Notes: generated from the sequence alone by a model not told the origin. 64,000 nucleotides of DNA from Desulfotignum sp. (GCA_011390635.1 JAABSA010000011.1:1-64000); one strand, 5' to 3'. Numbered from the stretch's first letter, positions 9,577 to 19,722 are shown. A program made the numbers and translations.

Positions 9577-10404
9577 TTATCTGGCATTGGGAATGAACAG
9601 AACCTTTCCCAGCAGTGTGAAGTCTGCAATCAATTTCTGGGCTTTGGGACTGGTAATCCAGTCTGCAAATTTCAAAGCAGCTTCGTATTCGATATTGTTA
9701 CAGCGGTCGGGATTGACTGCCATAACACTGTATTGATTTATCAAAAATTCATCTCCTTGAACCAGAATTTTCAACTTTGGATCACCGCCCGCAGTGTGTG
9801 CATACTTGATATAAGTGCCCCTGTCGGTCATGGTATAACCATTTTTCTGGGCTGCGACATTAATGGTGGAAAGCATTCCCTGACCGGTCTGGATATACCA
9901 GTTTTCTTTTTCAGGACGGGTGGAGATTGATGCCTCCCACAGCGCAATCTCCTTTTTATGGGTACCGGAATTATCCCCGCGGCTGACAAACACAGCCTGA
10001 CGCATTTCAATGCTTTTCAAGGCCGCTGATATGAATTTTCCCTTGATGCCTGCGGGATCAGATGCCGGCCCGATGATCACAAAATCGTTGTACATGATTT
10101 CCCGGCGGTCCACACCAAACCCATCTGCCACAAATTTTTTTTCAGCCTCCGGTGCATGGACCATCAAAACATCCACATCGCAATTTTCACCCAGTTTTAA
10201 TGCCTTACCCGTACCGGTTGCAACCCATTTCAGCACAATACCCGTATCGCTGGTAAACTGTGGAACCAGATATTCCAGAAGACCTGTATTGTCTGTGCTG
10301 GTGGTAGTGGCCATCATCAGGGAAGGCGTTGATTGGGAAAACGCGGGTATCGCCAAAGAGCTTACAATCAAGACAGTGGTAATAATTTTCCATACATTTT
10401 TCAT
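9577..10404 (-). CDS. tupA: extracellular oxyanion (tungstate-type) substrate-binding protein, TupA-like
   Basis: Signal peptide, then MMATTTSTDNTGLLEYLVPQF, VATGTGKALKLGENCDVDVLMVHAPEAEKKF, SRGDNSGTHKKE, all typical of TupA. Confidence 0.8.
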   Translation of the reverse strand: MKNVWKIITTVLIVSSLAIPAFSQSTPSLMMATTTSTDNTGLLEYLVPQFTSDTGIVLKWVATGTGKALKLGENCDVDVLMVHAPEAEKKFVADGFGVDRREIMYNDFVIIGPASDPAGIKGKFISAALKSIEMRQAVFVSRGDNSGTHKKEIALWEASISTRPEKENWYIQTGQGMLSTINVAAQKNGYTMTDRGTYIKYAHTAGGDPKLKILVQGDEFLINQYSVMAVNPDRCNNIEYEAALKFADWITSPKAQKLIADFTLLGKVLFIPNAR

Positions 10405-10676
10405 TCTTTGTCTCCTTTTGGGCCATTCATTGTTTCATACAGCGGGTTGCTCTTTTCCTGGTTTTCATTTGCAGGCCCGCCAACTTTTTTATTTTACGCC
10501 AAGAAATTCTGATACTTTTAGCAGATATTTATATATTTTTTGTCAGTATTGATCAATAATAAATTCAATATTTATCTAATATAGCCAAAAATAACAAGAA
10601 ATAACAAGAAATAACCATTAGACATTGAATGAAGAAGACGATAAAAGGAAAGGAAAAGACATTAAGCGACAAAAAA

Positions 10677-10711
10677 GGCTGTGACAGAAACCACATGTTT
10701 CTGCCACAGCC
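10677..10711 (-). terminator. intrinsic terminator of the etf operon
   Basis: GGCTGTGACAGAAAC-cacat-GTTTCTGCCACAGCC (one mismatch), followed on the - strand by TTTTTT. Confidence 0.75.
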
Positions 10712-10778
10712 TTTTGTTACAAAATTCTACAGCATCCCTGATCCAGGGGCCGGCAGATCATGCAGGCCCCTGGATAAA

Positions 10779-11753
10779 CTATTGGGATTTAATGGCTTCG
10801 GTGAGTTCCGGCATGAACTCCAGGATATCTTCCACAATACCCACATCAGCCACCTGAAAAATCGGGGCTTTGGGGTTTTTGTTCACTGCCACGATAAAAG
10901 GGTTTCCCTTGACCCCGCCCAGGTGCTGAAAAGACCCTGAGATACCCATGGCCATGTACACCTTGGGTTTGACGGTCTGACCGGAGGTACCCACCTGACG
11001 GGATTTTTCCAGCCACTTGGCATCCACGATGGGCCGGGAGCAGGATACAACGGCTCCCATTGCCTCTGCCAGTTCCTGGGCGATCTCGATATTTTCTTGT
11101 TCTTCAATTCCCCGGCCGATGGAAACCAGGACATCGGACTTGGTGATGTCCACATCCCCCACTTCCGCTTCCACGATTTCCAGAAATTTTCTTTTGGCAG
11201 GCAGCTCTTTTACCTCACCGGATTTATCAGTGACCTTGCCGCCGGCGGAACCGGCCTCGGTGGGAGCAAAAGAACCCGGACGGATGGTGATCACTGCACC
11301 CGAAGATATATCTGCTGTCACATGGGTATAGACTGCGCCACCCAGTTCCTGGCGGATCAGCTTCAAAGAGGTACCATCAATACCTTCGAAATCAACGATG
11401 TCGGCGGCATAGGCAGCATCCATTTTTACGGACAGTCCCGGTGCCAGGTCCATGCCAAAGGTATCATGGGGGACCAGGACAATGGCATCCTTGGGCAGGA
11501 CATCCTGCAAAGCCTTTCTCACCAGTTCTGCGTTGGGATAGGCCAGATCTGCATGGCTGATCTTGATGACCTCTTTGTAGGTGTTGGTCAAGTCTTGGGC
11601 CACCGCATCCAGATCCGCACCGGAACCGGTGACAACCGCTGTCAGACTTGCGGCCGGATCAATTTTTTTTACAGCTTCAGGATACTCCAATGCCACATCT
11701 TCTGCGCTGCCGTTCTTAAAGGGTATATATGCAAAAACCTGTGTCATGATCAA
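10779..11753 (-). CDS. etfA: electron transfer flavoprotein subunit alpha
   Basis: C-terminal FAD domain: VSIGRGIEEQENIEIAQELAEAMGAVVSCSRPIVDAKWLEKSRQVGTSGQTVKPKVYMAMGISGSFQHLGGVKGNPFIVAVNKNPKAPIFQVADVGIVEDI. Confidence 0.95.
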   Translation of the reverse strand: MIMTQVFAYIPFKNGSAEDVALEYPEAVKKIDPAASLTAVVTGSGADLDAVAQDLTNTYKEVIKISHADLAYPNAELVRKALQDVLPKDAIVLVPHDTFGMDLAPGLSVKMDAAYAADIVDFEGIDGTSLKLIRQELGGAVYTHVTADISSGAVITIRPGSFAPTEAGSAGGKVTDKSGEVKELPAKRKFLEIVEAEVGDVDITKSDVLVSIGRGIEEQENIEIAQELAEAMGAVVSCSRPIVDAKWLEKSRQVGTSGQTVKPKVYMAMGISGSFQHLGGVKGNPFIVAVNKNPKAPIFQVADVGIVEDILEFMPELTEAIKSQ

Positions 11754-12538
11754 AGTCCTCCTTTGGCTTTCAGCCTTTCAATGAGCTTTTCAATGATCTC
11801 GTCGGTGGAGCCTTCCAGCATTTCCGCCCCGTCCCCGAGATCCGGTACAAAATAATCCACGCGTTTGGTCTTTGCGCCGGCCGCTCCTACTGTGGCGGCA
11901 TCAATTCCAAGATCACCGGCTCCGTTTACAGGGATATCCACACTGGCAACCTTGCGGATACCCCGGATTCCTACATACCTGGGTTCGTTGATACCGGTCT
12001 GGATGGACAGGACACAGGGAAGCTGGATTTCGTTCATCTCCTGGTTTCCGCCCTCGATTTCACGGCCCACCTTGATGGTGGTATCATCAACGATCTCAAT
12101 CTTGTTCACCAGGGATGCATAGGGATAATCCAGCATGGCCGCCAGCATACCCCCCACCTGGCCGGCGCCTTCATCTGCCTGGGCACCGGTGAGGATCAGG
12201 TCGTATTTGCCTTTTTCAATTTGTGCCTTGAGAATGGCGGCAATCCCTTTTCCGTCTGATCCATCAAACGCATCATCACTCAAGAGCACGCCATTGTTTG
12301 CACCCATGGCCATTTCCCGGCGCAGTACCTCTTCTGATTCATCATCGCCAACCGTAATAACGGTGACACTGCCGCCCGCATTGTCCACAATCTGGATGGC
12401 TTCTTCCACCGCATAATTATCCCATTCGTTCACTGAATAGACCAGGTCGTCACGGTCAAGATCGTTGCCTGCTGAATTGAGTTCAAATTCGTTCTCAGCA
12501 GTATCCGGAACACGCTTGACACATACCAAAATCTCCAT
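11750..12538 (-). CDS. etfB: electron transfer flavoprotein subunit beta
   Basis: MEILVCVKRVPDTAENE..., GAQADEGAGQVGGMLAAMLDYP...; overlaps the etfA start by 4 nt. Confidence 0.95.
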   Translation of the reverse strand: MEILVCVKRVPDTAENEFELNSAGNDLDRDDLVYSVNEWDNYAVEEAIQIVDNAGGSVTVITVGDDESEEVLRREMAMGANNGVLLSDDAFDGSDGKGIAAILKAQIEKGKYDLILTGAQADEGAGQVGGMLAAMLDYPYASLVNKIEIVDDTTIKVGREIEGGNQEMNEIQLPCVLSIQTGINEPRYVGIRGIRKVASVDIPVNGAGDLGIDAATVGAAGAKTKRVDYFVPDLGDGAEMLEGSTDEIIEKLIERLKAKGGL

Positions 12539-12605
12539 GTATTACCTCCTTTACTTGTATGGGCGGGAACGTTTTTGCTTCCCGCCGTCTATATTGTATT
12601 ACGGT

Positions 12606-14669
12606 TTATCTCAGGTGCCGGGCGATCAATTGTGTAAAATCCATCGCCTCCATTTCTCCTTCTTTACCGGCCACCTTGATGGCATCCTGGATATTCACCA
12701 GACAGAAGGGGCAGGCGGTGACAATGACATTGGCACCGGCTTCAGCTGCCATATTCACCCGCAGCACCCCCATACGGGTCTCTTCTTCGGGTTCATAAAA
12801 CAGCATAAGACCACCGCCGCCGCAGCAGAATGACCGGTCACGGCTTTTTTGCATCTCCACCCGGGTCAGGCCGTCAATGGCATCCAGGGCCTGCCTGGGA
12901 TCTTCATACACCCCGTTGTGCCTTCCCAGGTAGCAGGGATCATGGTAAACATACACTTTATCCGGATCAAGACAGGGCTTCAGGGCCAACGCCCCGCTGG
13001 TGATCTTTTGTGCCACCACCTGGCTGATATGCCGCACCGGCGGCATTCCGGTATAGTCATTTTTCAGGGCATTATACGCATGGGGGTCTGCTGTGACAAT
13101 CTGTTTTACACCCGATGCCAGTATCGCCTGGGTATTCTGCTCCTTAAGGTCCTGGTAGAGCATCTCTTCACCAAACCGGAGCACCTCATTGCCGCTGTCT
13201 TTTTCATCCTTGCCCAGGATGCCGAAGTCCACCCCTGCCCGTTGGAGAATCACAGCCGTGTGCCGGGCGATCTCCTGAAGATTATCATCATAGGAGGTGA
13301 TACTGTCCACAAAATACAGGGTGTCTGCCTTATCTTTGGCCAGATCCTTGATGGTGCAAGCAGCTGCAAATTCCTTATCCAACGCCCAGTCAGCGCGTTT
13401 TTTCTCCATCTTACCATAGGGGTTACCACGTTTTTCAAGGGCTTTCAAAGGCTTTTGCAGGGACTGGGGCACCATGCCCTCATCCACCATTCCCCGGCGC
13501 AGGTCCACCATTTTATCAATGTATTCAATGGCCAGGGGGCATTCTTCCTCACAGGCGCCGCAGGTGGTACAGGACCAGATCTCATCTTCCGTATAAATAT
13601 CTTCCACCAGCAGCTTGCTTTTATAAATCTCACCGGACAGCGGATAATTTTTAAACATCAGGTCCCTGGCCTTGATGGAGATAAACCGCGGGGAAAGCGG
13701 CCTGCCCACGGCATTGGCCGGACAATGGTCTGAACACCTGCCGCAGTCGGCACAGGAATAAAAATCCAGCATATGCTTCCAGGTGAAATCCTCCAGTTTT
13801 TTCACCCCGAAGGATTCCAGGTCATCCAGCTGTTCCGCCGTAATCCCGTGGCGGACCGGTTTTATTTTCCCCTTGTCAAGACGCATGAAAAATACATTGA
13901 AAATGGATGTGATCACGTGAAAATGCTTGCCCAGGGGCAGAAAACACAGAAAAAAGAAAAAGGTCACATCATGGAGAAAATAAGAAAAGATATGAAGCCC
14001 CTGGAGAAACTCAAAGGAAGCGCCGGAAAGCAGGAGCTTAAAAATCCACACCAGGGTAAAGGGGGCCACAAAATGGGCCTCTCCAGTCTGTTGCAGCGCA
14101 TAGGCCAGTTCGGAGGCTTCAAACAGACTTTCAGAAATCATCAACGTGGCAATGATCCCCAGTACAAAAACCGCTTCTGCCGTATGGTCTTTGCCGTATT
14201 TTTCCGGCACCGCATACCGGGCCGGTTTGAAAACACCCCGGCGGACACCGGCAATGATGCAGGCAATCAGCACAAAGGTGGCGGCATAATCTTTTAAAAA
14301 ATTATACACATCTCCCAGCAAGCCGCCGAACCCCGGCAAAACAAACCCGTCGGAAAATCCGATAATCACCAGGGACACGGACCGGATGGACAGAATCAGA
14401 AACCCGAAAAAAATAACAATGTGCAGGACACCTGCCAGCATATACCGGGGCTGCTTGACCTGGCCCAGCCAGATGACAATCAGCTTCTGGATCCGCCGAC
14501 CAATGTGATCAAGCCGGTAATCCGGGGCTGCCCTCACCAGAGGCGCCAGACGCCTGGCCATGATATAGGCGAACAGGCCTACCCCCACCACAGGCAGGAT
14601 AAAGGACAGGACCGATGCCGGAAATACCCCGAAAAATGAATAACTTGCCGGACCGATTATCGAAGACAT
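12606..14669 (-). CDS. membrane-associated FeS oxidoreductase (HdrD-like with NarI-like TM domain; EMO-type ETF:menaquinone oxidoreductase candidate)
   Basis: N-terminal TM segments, CADCGRCSDHCP and CTTCGACEEECP FeS motifs, CCG-type Cys motif HDPCYLGRHNGVYEDPR...FCCGGGGLM; co-directional with etfBA. Confidence 0.88.
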   Translation of the reverse strand: MSSIIGPASYSFFGVFPASVLSFILPVVGVGLFAYIMARRLAPLVRAAPDYRLDHIGRRIQKLIVIWLGQVKQPRYMLAGVLHIVIFFGFLILSIRSVSLVIIGFSDGFVLPGFGGLLGDVYNFLKDYAATFVLIACIIAGVRRGVFKPARYAVPEKYGKDHTAEAVFVLGIIATLMISESLFEASELAYALQQTGEAHFVAPFTLVWIFKLLLSGASFEFLQGLHIFSYFLHDVTFFFFLCFLPLGKHFHVITSIFNVFFMRLDKGKIKPVRHGITAEQLDDLESFGVKKLEDFTWKHMLDFYSCADCGRCSDHCPANAVGRPLSPRFISIKARDLMFKNYPLSGEIYKSKLLVEDIYTEDEIWSCTTCGACEEECPLAIEYIDKMVDLRRGMVDEGMVPQSLQKPLKALEKRGNPYGKMEKKRADWALDKEFAAACTIKDLAKDKADTLYFVDSITSYDDNLQEIARHTAVILQRAGVDFGILGKDEKDSGNEVLRFGEEMLYQDLKEQNTQAILASGVKQIVTADPHAYNALKNDYTGMPPVRHISQVVAQKITSGALALKPCLDPDKVYVYHDPCYLGRHNGVYEDPRQALDAIDGLTRVEMQKSRDRSFCCGGGGLMLFYEPEEETRMGVLRVNMAAEAGANVIVTACPFCLVNIQDAIKVAGKEGEMEAMDFTQLIARHLR

Positions 14670-14815
14670 ATGTTGTTACCTCCAAAAAAAATGTGTTTTT
14701 GCAGTTTATGAACAAAGGTTCAATGAGCTTTAATAAAGATGGCGATTCCCGTCAAGCAAAAAGCCGGATTCAAAAACATTTAAAAACTGTATGGGATTTA
14801 GATATTGTATAATAT

Positions 14816-15400
14816 TTATTCTCCTTTAACGCCGTTGAGATACAGATCCACCAGAGGATCTGCCATGGCTGCCAGGTCATATCGGCCATCGGCCGACACC
14901 CAGGTGGAAATCACCCCTTCCACCGCGCCCAGGATAAACCGCTTCACAAGACCCACAAAAAGATCCTGGCGCATGGAGCCTTCGATCTGTCCCTGCTCGA
15001 TAATATCTGACAACAGATCCAGATACATTTTTGAGATGTCCTTGATCTGGGATTGGATATCCCGCAGATACCGGACCTCAGACTGAAAAATGACCGCCAT
15101 GTTTTTGTCGTTCTGAAATTCCTGCAAATGACAGTGTATCAAGTTTCGAAGCTTTTCTTCCGCATTTTTACCCATGGCCACGGCAGCATTCATTTTTTCA
15201 AACACCACACCAGTTTTATAGGAAATAAACTGATATAGTATATCATCCTTGTTTTTAAAATACAGATACAGGGTCCCGTCCGCCACCCCTGCCTGGGATG
15301 CAATCTGGGAAATCGTGGCTTTGTAGAATCCGAACTGGGCAAAAACTGCCCCCGCACTATTGAGAATCTTATGGTATTTTTCCGATTTGTTTTTTTGCAA
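14816..15400 (-). CDS. TetR/AcrR family transcriptional regulator
   Basis: N-terminal HTH: KILNSAGAVFAQFGFYKATISQIASQAGVADGTLYLYFKNKDDILY. Confidence 0.92.
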   Translation of the reverse strand: MQKNKSEKYHKILNSAGAVFAQFGFYKATISQIASQAGVADGTLYLYFKNKDDILYQFISYKTGVVFEKMNAAVAMGKNAEEKLRNLIHCHLQEFQNDKNMAVIFQSEVRYLRDIQSQIKDISKMYLDLLSDIIEQGQIEGSMRQDLFVGLVKRFILGAVEGVISTWVSADGRYDLAAMADPLVDLYLNGVKGE

Positions 15401-15700
15401 GCCTTTCCCGCCTTTCCCGCGCTGGAATGAATATTAATTCATTATCTAACAATAGATGGCTTTAAAAGTCAAGCGGATATTTTTATAAGATCACCCTGAC
15501 TTAAATTTAATTTATTAAATATTTACAAATAGTTATAAATTTATATCAAAAATTATCATTTCCTGAATCCCCTGAAATATAAATATTTTCCTCATGAATA
15601 TACATTCATTATTTAATTTAATTGTTCTTGCTTTTGACCTGTTTTCATGACAAAAATTAAACTGATCGTTAACAGCAAAAACCCATACGGGAGAGAAACC

Positions 15701-16987
15701 ATGTCACACCATTATTCTGCAGATTTCCAGGCAGCCCTTGATTTTGGCAGGCCCCCCAATGTCAAAACGCTGTTCCCACATTCCAAAGCATTGATTGTCA
15801 GCGGCAAATACATTGACCAGGCCATGCTTAAAAAAGGCGGCTGCATGACCATTGCCGCCAACGGCAGAAACGCCTTTGTCATCAGGGGCGCCCTAAGAGC
15901 AGCCCAGCAGGCCAATGCCGCCATCATCATTGAAATCGCCCGGTCAGAAGGCGGCATAAATGCCTATTGCGCAGTCAACTTGTGGAATATAGCCCGGCAG
16001 ACCGACGCCTTCATGAACGAACTGGGCATTACCATACCGGTAGCCATCCATGCCGACCATTTCGGCATCAAAAAGCAGGAAGACATAGCACCCGCCAAAA
16101 CCGAAATCACCTCCCTGTTTGACGCCGGCATCACCTCCATTGCCATTGATGCCTCCCATATGCCGGATGCCCAAAACCTGCTGGCCAATATTGAACTGTT
16201 TCCCTTTGTGCCTGACTGGGCCGGCCTTGAAACTGAGGTTGGAGAAATTAAAGGGAAACTGGGGTTATCCACTGCCCAGGAAGCATTGTTTTTAATCCAG
16301 GGTCTGAATGCCCACGGCATTTTTCCGGACTGGATCGCATTGAACAACGGCACTACCCATGGCATAGAGCAAAGCGATGCCGGCATCAACGTGCCCCTTA
16401 CCGCCCAGATCCACGATGCCCTTGAACCCTATGAAGTCTCCGGGGCCCAGCATGGCACTTCAGGTAACAGCTCGGAACGGCTCAGGCAGATTGCCGCAAA
16501 AACAAGGACCACCAAAGCCAATGTAGCAACTGCCCTGCAGATGATTTCCTGGGGCGTGCAGGTCAATGATTATGGAAATGCCATCCTGGATGCTGACGGT
16601 AATTTTATCAAACAGCCGGACAAAGGGGTTGATGAAAACATGTGGCAGCAGATGCTGGCCTATGCAAAATCACAGGACCTTACCGGCGGCAATTTCAAAA
16701 AATTGAATGCTCCCTTTGAAAACCGTTTCCTGGCCCAGTCCAGACAAATCCGTGACCGCATGGCAAAGGATGTTGAAACCTTTGTTCATACGCTCCTCAC
16801 AGAGGTCTTCAATGCATCAGATACTGCCGACATTGTACTGGCACATATTCTGGAAACCCGGTCCCATAACCCGGGGAGCAAAGGAAAAACCATTGCATCC
16901 CAGGATGAATGGACCCGGGAAAAAATCATGGAAAAAGGCGCAAAAATAAGTGTGGACAAGGGTCCTGAAGGTGATTTTGACGATTGA
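15701..16987 (+). CDS. class II fructose-bisphosphate aldolase-family protein
   Basis: HADHFGIKKQED, IAIDASHMPDAQNLLANIELF, ALNNGTTHGIEQSDAGINV..., QHGTSGNSSERLRQIAAK motifs. ORF opens at 15647; MSHHYSADF at 15701 is the likely start. Confidence 0.75.
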   Translation: MSHHYSADFQAALDFGRPPNVKTLFPHSKALIVSGKYIDQAMLKKGGCMTIAANGRNAFVIRGALRAAQQANAAIIIEIARSEGGINAYCAVNLWNIARQTDAFMNELGITIPVAIHADHFGIKKQEDIAPAKTEITSLFDAGITSIAIDASHMPDAQNLLANIELFPFVPDWAGLETEVGEIKGKLGLSTAQEALFLIQGLNAHGIFPDWIALNNGTTHGIEQSDAGINVPLTAQIHDALEPYEVSGAQHGTSGNSSERLRQIAAKTRTTKANVATALQMISWGVQVNDYGNAILDADGNFIKQPDKGVDENMWQQMLAYAKSQDLTGGNFKKLNAPFENRFLAQSRQIRDRMAKDVETFVHTLLTEVFNASDTADIVLAHILETRSHNPGSKGKTIASQDEWTREKIMEKGAKISVDKGPEGDFDD

Positions 16988-17046
16988 AAAAAATAGTTAA
17001 AGGTTTAATTTTCCCCTACCGATACTGTGTTTAAGGAGAAAATTAT

Positions 17047-17487
17047 ATGCAGATACCCTCTTATCAAATACAGAATGTACTAAAGGTGTATTCCAGGCAG
17101 TTGAGCCAGGGCAAAATTCTGAGCAGAAACAGATTCAATATGGCCCATAATATCTCTGCCGACAATGTTACAATTTCCTCCGAAGGCAAACGTCAGGCCA
17201 TAATTGATAAAGTTGCCACCAATATTGTACAAAAAATTATTACGGAAGGACCCGGAGAAAAAAGCGAAGAACAGATTGCCAGCCAGATCGAAAAAGAACT
17301 TGGTAAAAAAATCAACTATGACAGGGATAAAAACCAGTTTACCTATACTGCAGTGGACAGCCAAAACAACAGAGTAACCCATACCCTGTCAGTGGAAGAT
17401 TCCACCTTTGTGGTAAAAAGGATGACTGAACTGGCACGCCAGGTTGCTGACAATAATATGGCGGCTTTAGGGAGGACCACACCATGA
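17047..17487 (+). CDS. hypothetical protein, probable FlgM-associated (DVU0524-like) protein
   Basis: 146-aa ORF immediately upstream of and overlapping flgM by 4 nt; MTELARQVADNNMAALG C-terminus. Assignment partly from genomic context. Confidence 0.55.
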   Translation: MQIPSYQIQNVLKVYSRQLSQGKILSRNRFNMAHNISADNVTISSEGKRQAIIDKVATNIVQKIITEGPGEKSEEQIASQIEKELGKKINYDRDKNQFTYTAVDSQNNRVTHTLSVEDSTFVVKRMTELARQVADNNMAALGRTTP

Positions 17488-17789
17488 AAATATCCAGCTC
17501 CACCACCAATTACGTAAATACAAGCTATGCCAACCAGGCAAATTCTGCCGCCACCAATGTCCAGGCAAAAACCGCCAGGCAGCCCGAAGAAACAAAAACC
17601 GACAATATCGATCTGTCTGAAAAAACCCGGGATCTCCAGAAAATCAGCCAGGCCATGGAAACCGAACCGGCAGACAGAAATCAGCTGGTATCAGATATCA
17701 AAGCACAGGTGCAGGCCAATCAATATACCATCAATGCAGACCAGATTGCGGAAAAAATGATCGGATCCATCATATCCTGGCTGGTATAG
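17484..17789 (+). CDS. flgM: anti-sigma-28 factor FlgM
   Basis: Ser/Thr/Asn-rich N-terminus, then DNIDLSEKTRDLQKISQAMETEPADRNQLVSDIKAQVQANQYTINADQIAEKMIGSI, the FlgM C-terminal motif. Confidence 0.85.
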   Translation: MKISSSTTNYVNTSYANQANSAATNVQAKTARQPEETKTDNIDLSEKTRDLQKISQAMETEPADRNQLVSDIKAQVQANQYTINADQIAEKMIGSIISWLV

Positions 17790-17952
17790 CTGCAAAAATT
17801 TCCCGGTTTATCCAGACCGAATATGTATGGCGCTGATGAAAATTCTCTTTCAACTATCCGAAATATCATGCTTTATTAACATAATTTTTCCCTGATATTA
17901 TCCTGGCATATCTTTTGCTTTTACCATGGCTAATATAATCAAGGAGGCCGAT

Positions 17953-18414
17953 ATGGTAAATATCCACCACATACATGACACCACCCAGCCTATAAAGAAT
18001 CCCCAGGGCGAAACCCGGAAAGCCGGAAATAAGGATGCATTCACATCTGCACTGAACCGGGCCCTGGATAAAACGGAGCCGTCTGAAATGCCGGGAACCA
18101 CATCTCATGGTCTGGGGGAGATCACATCCGCCCGGACCATGCCGCTACCCGCACAGTCCGACCTGGTCTCCGGCAGCACTGAAAAATTGCTGGAGCTGCT
18201 GGACACCTATGTCGGTCAACTGCAGAATCCGGGCGTATCATTGAAGCATTTGGCGCCGGTGCTGGAATCCATCAATCAGAAAGCGGACCAGCTGGTGGCA
18301 GAAACCCGGTCTCTTGGACCCGACCAAGCAGGCCTGCGGGATATCGCCACCCAGACCGCTGTGGCAGCCCGGACAGAATATGTGAAATTCCAGCGGGGGG
18401 ATTATTTGTCATAA
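17953..18414 (+). CDS. hypothetical protein downstream of flgM
   Basis: ORF with AAGGAGG-like RBS before ATG 17953; no recognised domain. Confidence 0.6.
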   Translation: MVNIHHIHDTTQPIKNPQGETRKAGNKDAFTSALNRALDKTEPSEMPGTTSHGLGEITSARTMPLPAQSDLVSGSTEKLLELLDTYVGQLQNPGVSLKHLAPVLESINQKADQLVAETRSLGPDQAGLRDIATQTAVAARTEYVKFQRGDYLS

Positions 18415-19181
18415 CCGCGTTTTGCCCGGGACCAGAATGCCTCTTTTTCAGCAGCTGATAACCCTTGTAATTTGCAGTTCTTTCGGGCCAGATCCGCCTC
18501 CATCAGACGGAACCTTCCCTCAAATTTTGCAGTAGACCGTGCCAGGGCGGTTTCCGGGTCAAACCCGGCAAAGCGGGCCACATTCACCAGAGAAAACAAA
18601 ATATCCCCGAATTCAACCATGGTCTCATCTTCATTTCCTTTTTCCAGGGCTGTCTCGAATTCAGAAATTTCATTTTTCACCGTATCCAGCACCTGGTGGA
18701 TATTTTCCCACTCAAATCCCTGTTTGACAGCCGCCTTTGATACTTTCAGCGCACGCAAAAGACCGGGCATGCCGCTGGGCACCGCATCCAGGGCCGAACG
18801 GTTATCCGGATGGTCTTTTTCCCGGCTTTTAATACGTTCCCACTGGTCCAGCAGATCCGCCTGTGTAGTAACAACCGCCGAACCATAGACATGAGGGTGC
18901 CGCCGAATCATTTTCTGGACCACAGTATCCACCACCCGGGAAATGGATATCTGGTTTGTGTCATGAAATATTGCCATGATAAACAGGATCTGAAACAAAA
19001 CATCCCCCATTTCCTCACAGGTATTTTCCAGATCCTGTTTTACAATGGCCTCCTGAAGTTCATATACCTCTTCAGCCAGGCATTTCCACATGGTGCCGGG
19101 GGTCTGTCTCCGATCCCAGGCACACCCGTCTTCTCCCCTCAGGGTCTGGATGATATCCATAATAGGGGCTATTGTCTCCAA
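18402..19181 (-). CDS. mazG: nucleoside triphosphate pyrophosphohydrolase MazG
   Basis: DIIQTLRGEDGCAWDRRQTPGTMWKCLAEEVYELQEAIVKQD...EEMGDVLFQILF; second MazG half EFGDILFSLVNVARFAG. Probable TTG start at 19181 with upstream AGGAGG. Confidence 0.92.
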   Translation of the reverse strand: METIAPIMDIIQTLRGEDGCAWDRRQTPGTMWKCLAEEVYELQEAIVKQDLENTCEEMGDVLFQILFIMAIFHDTNQISISRVVDTVVQKMIRRHPHVYGSAVVTTQADLLDQWERIKSREKDHPDNRSALDAVPSGMPGLLRALKVSKAAVKQGFEWENIHQVLDTVKNEISEFETALEKGNEDETMVEFGDILFSLVNVARFAGFDPETALARSTAKFEGRFRLMEADLARKNCKLQGLSAAEKEAFWSRAKRGYDK

Positions 19182-19722
19182 TGGTTGTACCCTCCTGTAT
19201 ATTGGATTTTTCCACTTTGAGTTTTTCCAGCTGCTGTATAAAACCATCCCGCATGGTCCTGGAAACAAACAGGGTCATAGTCCTGGAAATCTTTGCCAGA
19301 TAAGGGGCAGATTCAGATTTCACCATGACAGACGATGTGCCCGTCGGGACAAATGCCGTCAGCATGACAAACAGAACAGATACAATCAATGCTCCTTTGG
19401 CGGTACCAAAGATCAAACCGAATGTCCGGTCCACCCAGCCTAAGAACACCAGGTGCAAAAGCCTGCGGATCAGTGCGGCCATTATCCCCACCACCACCAG
19501 AATACCGCAGAACACTATTCCAAAGCTTGCCAGATGCCGCATTTCCGTTGTACTGATAAAAAAAGCCAGGTGGTCGGAAAGTATCCAGTAATAGGTAAAA
19601 GCCCCGTAGAATCCGGCAATGACAGCAACAATACCGGATGCTTCTCGGATCAGTCCCTTAAAAAGGCCCCTGATCATACAGAACAGGACAATCACCAGGA
19701 CAACCAGGTCAAAACCGTTCAT
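19072..19722 (-). CDS. CvpA family membrane protein
   Basis: MNGFDLVVLVIVLFCMIRGLFKGLIREASGIVAVIAGFYGAF, four TM segments; CvpA pattern. Confidence 0.85.
   Translation of the reverse strand: MNGFDLVVLVIVLFCMIRGLFKGLIREASGIVAVIAGFYGAFTYYWILSDHLAFFISTTEMRHLASFGIVFCGILVVVGIMAALIRRLLHLVFLGWVDRTFGLIFGTAKGALIVSVLFVMLTAFVPTGTSSVMVKSESAPYLAKISRTMTLFVSRTMRDGFIQQLEKLKVEKSNIQEGTTIGDNSPYYGYHPDPEGRRRVCLGSETDPRHHVEMPG

Noticed and set aside
10589-10616. Tandem AAATAACAAG repeats as a CRISPR or VNTR
   Set aside because: Only about 2.8 copies of a 10-bp AT-rich unit with no spacers; ordinary intergenic microrepeat.
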